Source: Microcaldota archaeon (lineage in GTDB: Archaea; Micrarchaeota; Micrarchaeia; Anstonellales; Bilamarchaeaceae). Taken from it: a stretch of 7,967 nucleotides of DNA. Under the pieces are notes generated by a model. The model searched no databases. It saw only the letters and a program-made list of their open reading frames with translations, and was not told where the DNA came from. The position numbers and the translations under genes were made by a program. The stretch covers positions 1 to 7,967 of the forward strand of contig JAKANX010000044.1 in NCBI GenBank assembly GCA_021823425.1, in the 5' to 3' direction. Shown one piece after another: positions 1-4,480 of this stretch. The stretch's first letter is position 1; every line of letters begins with the position of its first letter.

Positions 1-274
1 CTCCAATCCCGAGGACGCAAGAGGAGCGGTCCAGCCCCAGTTCAAGGAAGCGCCCGTAAATTTTCGCAACCGTCTCTAGGGTCTTGTTCCTCTCGCCCTG
101 CCCTATTTCTATTATCTCCCATTTCGGAAGAAGCGGGCCGTGCAGGACCTGCACCGTGCGGTCGGTTATTATCACTTTCTTGCCGCCCCTGCAGTAGCGC
201 TCCACGTTCGCAATCGGCTCGCCTACGGCGATTGAGGACTTTCCGGTCGCGCCTTCTATCTTTAGGGTTTTCAT
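1..274 (-). CDS. aroB: 3-dehydroquinate synthase, N-terminal part (runs off left edge)
   Basis: Cytoplasmic NAD-dependent enzyme converting DAHP to 3-dehydroquinate, the second shikimate-pathway step. Only the first 91 codons are present; the rest lies beyond position 1. The visible protein begins MKTLKIEGATGKSSIAVGEP and contains KKVIITDRTVQ, the N-terminal strand region of the family, then IGQGERNKTLETVAKIYGRF, matching the family's GE-x-x-K-T-x-E segment involved in nucleotide binding, and finally LDRSSCVLGIG, the start of the glycine-rich stretch that normally continues as GGGVVGDLAGF. The ATG at 274 lies 13 nt after the DAHP synthase stop, so the two genes are almost certainly cotranscribed in pathway order. 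A GAGTGAT close before the start is a plausible but poor ribosome binding site. It is the canonical AroB type, not the archaeal AroB' (class II) enzyme, judging by these motifs; consistent with a DAHP synthase next door. Confidence 0.93.
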   Translation of the reverse strand, partial: MKTLKIEGATGKSSIAVGEPIANVERYCRGGKKVIITDRTVQVLHGPLLPKWEIIEIGQGERNKTLETVAKIYGRFLELGLDRSSCVLGIG

Positions 275-287
275 CGCATCACTCGCA

Positions 288-1100
288 TCATTTCAATTTC
301 TCCATGAACCCGTGCAGCGCGTTCACTTTTTTCATGAGGTCCGCGAACTGAGGAGGCGTGAGCGCCTGGTCCTTGTCGCTCAGGGCCTCTGCGGGGTTCC
401 TGTGCACTTCCACTATCATGCCGTCCGCGCCGGCTGCGACCGAGGCCAGCGCCATCGGCCCGATGAGCGAGACCCTTCCTGTCCCGTGCGTCGGGTCAGT
501 TATTATCGGAAGGTGCGTGAGCTCCTTTATCGCCGGAACCGCGGAGAGGTCCAGCGTGTTGCGCGTGTAGGTCTCGAAAGTCCTTATCCCCCTCTCGCAC
601 AGAATAACGTCCGGGTTGCCGTCGTTGAGTATGTATTCGGCGCAGTTCAGCCATTCCTCAATCGTGGAGTGCATCCCGCGCTTTAGCAGCACGGGCTTGT
701 TCGCCTTGCCCACTTCCTTGAGCAGGGAGAAGTTCTGCATGTTGCGCGCGCCTATCTGCAATACGTCGGCGTACTCGCACACCCAGCTCACGTCCCTCGT
801 GTCTATCACTTCGGTCACTATCGGGAGCCCGGTTATGTCGCGCGCCTTTGCGAGAATCTTGAGCCCTTTTAGCCCAAGGCCCTGGAACGCGTAGGGCGAC
901 GTGCGGGGCTTGAACGCGCCCCCTCGGAGCATCTGCGCGCCCGCCGCCTTGACCGCTATCGCGGTTTCAATGGTCTGCTCCTCGCTCTCCACGCTGCACG
1001 GCCCTGCTATCACCGTGAAGCCTTCGCCGACTTTCGCGTTGCCGACGCGGACCACGGTCCTTTTGGAGCCGGAGAGGCCCGCGAGCTTTATGTTCTTCAT
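288..1100 (-). CDS. aroF: DAHP synthase, type I beta, without regulatory domain
   Basis: Condenses phosphoenolpyruvate and erythrose 4-phosphate to 3-deoxy-D-arabino-heptulosonate 7-phosphate, the committed first step toward Phe, Tyr and Trp. The 270-residue protein is a bare TIM barrel of the short Pyrococcus-like class. Visible motifs: AGPCSVES (33-40), LRGGAFKPRTSPYAFQGLG (58-76), QIGARN (115-120), LLKRGMHSTIEEW (138-150), DPTHGTGR (202-209), EVHRNP (231-236). Predicted metal ligands by family comparison are C35, H205, E231 and D242. There is no N-terminal ACT-like domain and no chorismate mutase fusion, so feedback control must come from elsewhere. I chose the ATG at 1100 because GGTGA lies 4 nt upstream and the length fits the family. 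An in-frame GTG at 1139 would add 13 residues and overlaps the stop of an upstream mini-ORF; it is less likely. The gene symbol is approximate, since archaeal naming varies (aroF, aroG, aroA). Confidence 0.95.
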   Translation of the reverse strand: MKNIKLAGLSGSKRTVVRVGNAKVGEGFTVIAGPCSVESEEQTIETAIAVKAAGAQMLRGGAFKPRTSPYAFQGLGLKGLKILAKARDITGLPIVTEVIDTRDVSWVCEYADVLQIGARNMQNFSLLKEVGKANKPVLLKRGMHSTIEEWLNCAEYILNDGNPDVILCERGIRTFETYTRNTLDLSAVPAIKELTHLPIITDPTHGTGRVSLIGPMALASVAAGADGMIVEVHRNPAEALSDKDQALTPPQFADLMKKVNALHGFMEKLK

Positions 1101-1104
1101 GATT

Positions 1105-1109
1105 TCACC
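1105..1109 (-). promoter_or_regulatory. Shine-Dalgarno site of the DAHP synthase gene
   Basis: GGTGA, preceded by a run of A residues, sits 4 nt before the ATG at 1100 and matches the archaeal 16S rRNA 3' end. It decides the start of the gene. A pyrimidine stretch inside the second leader ORF (CCTTT motifs around 1169-1180) could pair weakly with the AAAGG part of this site; that pairing is inference. Confidence 0.8.
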
Positions 1110-1132
1110 TTTTTCATCGGGATTTTTTATTG

Positions 1133-1210
1133 TTAGCACTGGCTGTCAGGGATATGGGAAAACCACCAAAGGAAGAAAGGAAAGTTTTTTGCGTGGTTTT
1201 CCCTAGGCAT
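1133..1210 (-). CDS. Putative leader peptide 2, Phe/Trp-rich (25 residues)
   Basis: A 26-codon ORF lies immediately upstream of the DAHP synthase gene. It begins MPRENHAK and continues NFPFFLWWFS, then ends with TAA at 1133-1135. Six of 25 residues are Phe or Trp, including two tandem Trp codons (1163-1168), the hallmark of bacterial trp leader peptides. Its ATG overlaps the stop of leader ORF 1 (ATGCCTAG), and its stop overlaps an in-frame GTG of the downstream gene (GTGCTAA), so a chain of coupled translation is conceivable. There is no Shine-Dalgarno sequence before the ATG, so translation would need coupling from leader ORF 1. The Trp codons fall inside the downstream arm of an 11-bp inverted repeat. 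Expression and function are inferred from composition and position only; a chance ORF is the alternative. Confidence 0.5.
   Translation of the reverse strand: MPRENHAKNFPFFLWWFSHIPDSQC
1156..1203 (-). repeat. 11-bp perfect inverted repeat in the DAHP synthase leader
   Basis: GGGAAAACCAC at 1156-1166 and its exact reverse complement GTGGTTTTCCC at 1193-1203 are separated by 26 nt. In the minus-strand RNA this gives an 11-bp stem closing a pyrimidine-rich loop. The 3' arm of the RNA covers the tandem Trp codon, Phe and Ser codons of leader ORF 2. No T-run follows on the minus strand, so it is not a simple intrinsic terminator. It could instead be an RNA switch acting on translation or polarity, or a pair of DNA operator half-sites. 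Confidence 0.75.
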
Positions 1211-1261
1211 AGCTAAAGCTGAAGAAATAGAAGAACCCGTTCCAGGCCTTTTTTTCCCTAG
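1197..1261 (-). repeat. Direct repeat of CTAGGGAAAA, 55 nt apart
   Basis: On the minus strand CTAGGGAAAA occurs at 1261-1252 and again at 1206-1197. With flanks, 13 of 17 positions match (1268-1252 against 1213-1197). The copies encode the shared Arg-Glu of the two leader ORFs but in different frames, because 55 is not a multiple of three. The upstream copy gives a second GGGAAAA (1258-1252) that could pair with the single TTTTCCC at 1162-1156. Confidence 0.65.
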
Positions 1262-1271
1262 CAAATGCCAT
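1203..1271 (-). CDS. Putative leader peptide 1, Phe/Tyr-rich (22 residues)
   Basis: This 23-codon ORF starts with ATG at 1269-1271, right after an in-frame TGA, and stops with TAG at 1203-1205. The peptide begins MAFAREKKAWNG and runs into FFYFFSFSY before the final Ala; 9 of 22 residues are aromatic (6 Phe, 2 Tyr, 1 Trp). Bacterial pheL leaders have comparable Phe runs. It resembles leader ORF 2: aligned without gaps from the shared Arg-Glu, 7 of 18 positions are identical. A weakness is the promoter: the best TATA box (1288-1296) predicts a transcription start near 1265, just inside the ORF, unless the start site is a few bases earlier and the ORF is leaderless, or the transcript enters from upstream. 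The Phe/Tyr run also coincides with a pyrimidine-rich tract, which inflates Phe codons by composition alone. Confidence 0.42.
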   Translation of the reverse strand: MAFAREKKAWNGFFYFFSFSYA

Positions 1272-1287
1272 TCAAACCACACTTTCC

Positions 1288-1296
1288 TATATATTT
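1288..1296 (-). promoter_or_regulatory. Probable TATA box of the aroF-aroB unit
   Basis: AAATATATA on the minus strand lies just downstream of the ACT gene's T-rich terminator and is the best TATA-like match before the DAHP synthase gene. By usual archaeal spacing, transcription would begin near 1265, giving a leader of about 165 nt before the ATG at 1100, unusually long for a simple archaeal gene. A weaker TTTAAT at 1298-1303 would put the start near 1271-1274. Confidence 0.55.
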
Positions 1297-1316
1297 GATT
1301 AAAGGGGAAAGGGGTT

Positions 1317-1322
1317 AAAAAA
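1317..1322 (-). terminator. T-run terminator after the ACT-domain gene
   Basis: Six consecutive T residues on the minus strand begin 3 nt after the TAA of the ACT gene. T-rich stretches are the archaeal termination signal. This suggests the ACT gene and the aroF-aroB unit are mostly separate transcripts, although read-through is possible. Confidence 0.45.
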
Positions 1323-1325
1323 CGT

Positions 1326-2000
1326 TTACCCGGCCCCCGAAGGGTGCCTGCGGTGCGTGCGCGCGAGGTTGAGCGTTATCTTGAGCGCCTTTTCCAGCGA
1401 TTCCTCGCCCATGAGGATGATGTGCTCGCGGTGGCATATCATTGAGTCTATTATGCTTATGTCGTTGAGCGCCATCTCGTTGGAGACGAGCGCGAACACG
1501 CCCGGGATTTTGGTTATGTCGTCGTTGTAATTGATTGTTATTTCCCCGAGGTCCTTTTCCACGTTCTCTATGTCCCCGCGGGAGAACATGTCCCTTATCT
1601 GGCCGAGGTTCTCCTCGTCCGCGATTATCTTTATGTAGTTGGTCAGCTCGAAAATCCTCAGGGTCGAGTCGCGCCTCAGGCCCGCGCCCGAGTATATGGA
1701 CTCCACCTTCCTCCGGGTCTCGTCGTTCTTGCGCACGAGGATGGACGCGAGGCGGGTTTTTGCCGACACGCGAGCCTTGCCGAAGAGGTCGTATATCCGC
1801 TTGTAGAAGGACGCCTTCTCCCTGCTGCCCTCGTAGCGCCTTATCGCGCTCATTATCGCGTCCATGCTGCCCTCCAGGCTTTCGTCTTCGGCGATTTTCC
1901 GGGCGAGCGCGCTCGCGTTTATCAGGCGCGCGAGCAGCGTCTTCTTGATTTCGGTGCGGCCGTCTATGTAGTTCCAGACTATGGAGTTGATGTTTGTCAT
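1326..2000 (-). CDS. ACT-domain protein, predicted regulator of amino acid metabolism (COG2150-like)
   Basis: A 224-residue cytoplasmic protein resembling the archaeal family described as a predicted regulator of amino acid metabolism with an ACT domain. Its N-terminus (about 8-57) carries the family pattern VWNYIDGR, LINASALARKI and AIRRYEG, predicted helical and possibly a small DNA- or protein-binding module. The C-terminal part (about 152-212) reads like an ACT fold, with EITINYNDD, then IPGVFALVSNEMALNDISI and the strand HIILMGE; such folds bind amino acids. The middle (about 80-145) may be a second degenerate copy. The start at 2000 is well supported: a TATA box at 2022-2030 puts transcription initiation at the ATG itself, so the mRNA appears leaderless. 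It lies directly upstream of the aroF-aroB unit on the same strand, which makes aromatic amino acids a reasonable ligand guess, but neither ligand nor target is shown by the sequence. Confidence 0.82.
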   Translation of the reverse strand: MTNINSIVWNYIDGRTEIKKTLLARLINASALARKIAEDESLEGSMDAIMSAIRRYEGSREKASFYKRIYDLFGKARVSAKTRLASILVRKNDETRRKVESIYSGAGLRRDSTLRIFELTNYIKIIADEENLGQIRDMFSRGDIENVEKDLGEITINYNDDITKIPGVFALVSNEMALNDISIIDSMICHREHIILMGEESLEKALKITLNLARTHRRHPSGAG

Positions 2001-2021
2001 GCAATAGCAATATTGGTCAAA

Positions 2022-2030
2022 TTATATAAA
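2022..2030 (-). promoter_or_regulatory. TATA box of the ACT-domain gene
   Basis: TTTATATAA on the minus strand, centred 26 nt before the ATG at 2000, a near-consensus archaeal TATA box positioned for a leaderless transcript. Its core TTATATAA (2022-2029) is palindromic, so it could also bind TBP in the opposite orientation, though the plus-strand gene has a better-placed box of its own. Confidence 0.75.
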
Positions 2031-2053
2031 ATCTGCTAATTTTTGTCAAAGCC

Positions 2054-2061
2054 TTTAAATA
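2054..2061 (+). promoter_or_regulatory. Probable TATA box of the plus-strand small gene
   Basis: TTTAAATA, preceded by AAAGCC in the TFB-recognition position, is a good archaeal promoter match. It predicts transcription from about 2083-2087, leaving a leader of about 65 nt before the ATG at 2151. The leader holds a small possible hairpin, TTGGC and GCCAA flanking a 7-nt loop near 2115-2130. Confidence 0.65.
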
Positions 2062-2137
2062 GGCCTGCGACAAACGTTTTTTCACGTTTGCGCACGCCCA
2101 GGGAGCATGCCCGGTTGGCGGCGCAGGCCAAGCTTAC

Positions 2138-2143
2138 GAGGTG
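2138..2143 (+). promoter_or_regulatory. Shine-Dalgarno site fixing the start at 2151
   Basis: GAGGTG, 7 nt before the ATG at 2151, is the strongest ribosome binding site match in this part of the window. It argues against the longer reading frame from a TTG at 2043, which lies upstream of the TATA box. Confidence 0.75.
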
Positions 2144-2150
2144 GGAACTG

Positions 2151-2483
2151 ATGGGTGGAGTAGTTCAGAAAAAGACCGGGAACGAGGCAGGAGGCACGGC
2201 TGCTGCGCCAGCATTGAGGATTGTGAGGAAAGAGCCTCTGGCCGAGGATTTCGCGAAAATAAGGGAGGGGATGTGCAAGCCGCGGCCGCCCACCGAGCAG
2301 GTCGGGCCGATAAGCAAGGAAACGATTGGAAAAATAACCACCCGCATAGCGACGGGCAAGATAGACATGGCACAGGTGCCGGAAAAGGAAAAGGAGCAGA
2401 TTTACGGGCAGTGGAGGGCGCAGGTGCCCAAGGCAGGGAAGGCAACGCCCACGACGGATGTGGACACGCCCGGATGCTCCTGA
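2151..2483 (+). CDS. Hypothetical protein, 110 residues
   Basis: I do not recognise this protein. It is soluble in appearance, with no signal peptide or membrane segment. The first 20 residues are Gly/Ala-rich and probably disordered. The middle and C-terminal half (about 30-95) is charged, with segments EPLAEDFAKIREGM, CKPRPPTEQVG, ISKETIGKITTRIATGK and PEKEKEQIYGQWRAQ, which could form two or three helices. The tail (96-110) is Thr/Pro-rich and ends in Cys-Ser. Two Cys residues (42 and 109) are too few for a zinc site. It is the only clear plus-strand gene, with its own TATA box, Shine-Dalgarno sequence and T-rich terminator, and its codon use (AGG, ATA, AAG, GAG) matches the neighbours, so it looks real. 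It diverges from the ACT gene and converges on trpA with a 31-nt gap. A role in the aromatic pathway is not indicated. Confidence 0.72.
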   Translation: MGGVVQKKTGNEAGGTAAAPALRIVRKEPLAEDFAKIREGMCKPRPPTEQVGPISKETIGKITTRIATGKIDMAQVPEKEKEQIYGQWRAQVPKAGKATPTTDVDTPGCS

Positions 2484-2490
2484 TTTTTTT
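2484..2490 (+). terminator. T-run terminator of the small plus-strand gene
   Basis: Seven T residues directly follow the TGA stop at 2481-2483, with a further T-rich stretch at 2492-2508. This is a typical archaeal termination signal within the 31-nt convergent gap before trpA. No equivalent T-run is seen on the minus strand here, only TTTT at 2510-2513, so trp transcripts may run into the small gene's antisense strand. Confidence 0.6.
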
Positions 2491-2514
2491 ATTTCCTGTT
2501 TTCTATTTCAAAAC

Positions 2515-3315
2515 CTACTTTCCGGACATGCTTTTTGCGAACGCAGCTATCTCTGCGAGCGCTTCCTCTCCGTTCTTCGCATTTGTGTAGAGGTTGACGA
2601 TTTCGCTTCCGACAATCACGCCGTCCGCGCCGGCCTGCGCGAGAGCATTTGCGTGCTCTGGCTTGGAGATGCCGAATCCAACGGCTATTGGAAGAGAGGT
2701 TAGCTTCTTGGCCCTCTTGACCAAATCAAGGGCTTCGGGCGCGACCTTGTCCCTTGCGCCCGTTATTCCCAGAACGGAAACAGCGTAGAGGAAGCCTCCG
2801 GAAGAAGCCGCAATCCTGCTTATGCGCGCATCTGGGCAATTCGGGGTGATGAGCTGGACCATTTCAATTCCGGCTTGGGCGCATTTTTTCCTCAGCTCCC
2901 CGGATTCCTCAATCGGCACGTCGGGAACTATCAGCCCGTCCGCGCCGGCAGCCTTTAGGGATTTGAGGAACTTCTCAGTCCCGTTCGCGAAGATGATGTT
3001 GTAATAGGTCATCGCAATTATGGGCACGCCCACGCCGCGCCTGCGCAGGAGCGCGATTGTTTCAACCGCCTTTGCAGGCGTCATGCCTGCTGCGAGCGAG
3101 CGCGCTGATGCCGCCTGTATGGTCTTGCCGTCCGCTATGGGGTCCGAGAACGGGATTCCGAATTCTATCGCGGAAGCACCGCTGGAAACGAGCGTTTCCA
3201 CCAGCCGGAGCGTGAATTCCTGCGAGGGGTCCCCGCAGCACACGTAGGGCATGAACGAGGGTTTCGCGTTCCCGGTTTTCCGCTTCGCTTCAAACATTTC
3301 GCCTATCCTGCTCAT
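2515..3315 (-). CDS. trpA: Tryptophan synthase alpha subunit
   Basis: Cleaves indole-3-glycerol phosphate to indole and glyceraldehyde 3-phosphate; indole is channelled to TrpB in the alpha2-beta2 complex. The 266-residue length is typical. IEFGIPFSDPIADGKTIQ (50-67) contains the two catalytic acids, E51 and D62, equivalent to Glu49 and Asp60 of the Salmonella enzyme; the GKTIQ ending is seen in archaeal TrpA, where bacteria usually have GPTIQ. Further on are PDVPIEES, FLYAVSVLGITGARD (loop 6 region) and the phosphate-binding VGFGIS and GVIVGSEIV. The ATG overlaps the trpB stop by 4 nt (ATGA), with a GAGGGTG ribosome binding site inside the end of trpB, so translation is likely coupled and stoichiometric. 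It is the last gene of the operon. Confidence 0.97.
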   Translation of the reverse strand: MSRIGEMFEAKRKTGNAKPSFMPYVCCGDPSQEFTLRLVETLVSSGASAIEFGIPFSDPIADGKTIQAASARSLAAGMTPAKAVETIALLRRRGVGVPIIAMTYYNIIFANGTEKFLKSLKAAGADGLIVPDVPIEESGELRKKCAQAGIEMVQLITPNCPDARISRIAASSGGFLYAVSVLGITGARDKVAPEALDLVKRAKKLTSLPIAVGFGISKPEHANALAQAGADGVIVGSEIVNLYTNAKNGEEALAEIAAFAKSMSGK

Positions 3316-4478
3316 AATGCGCCACCCTCAACCCTCCTCACGTGGTCCACGTCCTTGTCCCCGCGGCCGGATAGGTTCACTATAATCGCCTCGTCTTTTG
3401 GAGCCGATTTTGCAATCTTGAGCGCGTGCGCGACCGCGTGCGAGCTTTCCAGAGCGGGGATAATCCCCTCCTGCGAGGAAAGCAGATGGAACGCCGCGAG
3501 CGCCTCGCTGTCCAGAATGGAAACATACTGAACGCGCTTGTCCTCGTGTAGCTTCGCGTGCTCAGGGCCCACGCCCGCGTAATCAAGCCCTGCTGAAACC
3601 GAGTGCGTTTCCTTAATCTGGCCGTTCTCGTCCTCGAGAAGGTAGCTCATCATCCCATGGAGGATTCCGAGCCTTCCGTCGCCTGTCAATCGTGCTGCGT
3701 GCCTCTTTCCGTCCCCTCCTGCCTCAACGCCCACCATCTTGCATTTCGTGTCTAAAAAAGGGTAGAACAATCCTATTGAATTGCTGCCTCCGCCAACGCA
3801 CGCGACAAGATAGTCGGGAAGCCTGCCCTCGGCCTCAATTATCTGGGCCCTCGCCTCCTTTCCTATCACGGATTGGAAGTCGCGCACCATAGTCGGGTAG
3901 GGATGCGGGCCAAGGGCAGAGCCCAGGAGATAATGGGTGTCCTTGAAATTTGCGGTATAGTCGCGGAGCGCGTCGTTCACCGCGTCCTTGAGGGTCTGGG
4001 AGCCGCTCACCACCGTATTGACCTTTGCCCCAAGCAGCTTCATGCGGAAAACGTTCGGCGCCTGCCGCTCCACGTCTACTTTGCCCATGTAAACCTCGCA
4101 TTCCATGCCGAAAAGAGCCGCTGCCGCGGCTGTTGCGACGCCGTGCTGGCCTGCGCCGGTCTCCGCGATTATCCTTTTCTTGCCCATCTTCTTTGCAAGG
4201 AGAATTTGGCCGATTGCGTTGTTTATCTTGTGCGCGCCCGTGTGAAGCAGGTCCTCGCGCTTGAGGTAGATTTTCGCGCCCCCTGCATTTTTCGTGAGGC
4301 GCTCCGCGAAGTAAAGCGGGGTTTCCCTTCCTGCGTAATTTTTCAAGTAATATTCAAACTCTTTTTGGAATGCCGCGTCCTTGCTGTATTTCGCGTACGC
4401 CGCCTCGAGTTCCCCGAGCGCGGGAATAAGCGTTTCCGGAACGAACTGCCCGCCGTATTTACCAAAGTAACGTTGCAT
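3312..4478 (-). CDS. trpB: Tryptophan synthase beta subunit (TrpB1 type)
   Basis: PLP enzyme joining indole and serine to give tryptophan, the final step. The 388-residue protein begins MQRYFGKYGGQFVPETL, the usual TrpB1 N-terminus; TrpB2 proteins are longer. HTGAHKINNAIGQ (79-91) carries the PLP-binding K84. AETGAGQHG (105-113) carries the catalytic E106. VGGGSNSIG forms the phosphate loop, and LSGRGDKDVDHV near the C-terminus holds the serine that contacts the pyridine nitrogen. A longer frame reaches 4529, but its 17 extra residues (Gly/Lys-rich) lie inside trpC and have no family match. The ATG at 4478 has GAGGGTG upstream, spanning the end of trpC, and starts 2 nt after the trpC stop. 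No trpF lies in between. Confidence 0.97.
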   Translation of the reverse strand: MQRYFGKYGGQFVPETLIPALGELEAAYAKYSKDAAFQKEFEYYLKNYAGRETPLYFAERLTKNAGGAKIYLKREDLLHTGAHKINNAIGQILLAKKMGKKRIIAETGAGQHGVATAAAAALFGMECEVYMGKVDVERQAPNVFRMKLLGAKVNTVVSGSQTLKDAVNDALRDYTANFKDTHYLLGSALGPHPYPTMVRDFQSVIGKEARAQIIEAEGRLPDYLVACVGGGSNSIGLFYPFLDTKCKMVGVEAGGDGKRHAARLTGDGRLGILHGMMSYLLEDENGQIKETHSVSAGLDYAGVGPEHAKLHEDKRVQYVSILDSEALAAFHLLSSQEGIIPALESSHAVAHALKIAKSAPKDEAIIVNLSGRGDKDVDHVRRVEGGAL

Positions 4479-4480
4479 GC

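Noticed and set aside
1156..1203. Inverted repeat as an intrinsic terminator
   Set aside because: No T-run follows the stem on the minus strand, and archaeal termination does not depend on hairpins.
1315..2010. 231-codon minus-strand ORF overlapping the ACT gene
   Set aside because: Arg/Pro/Gly-rich translation without family features; it is the shadow of the ACT-domain gene in a neighbouring frame.
2043..2150. N-terminal extension of the small plus-strand gene from a TTG
   Set aside because: The extension covers the probable TATA box and transcription start, and a strong GAGGTG site favours the ATG at 2151.
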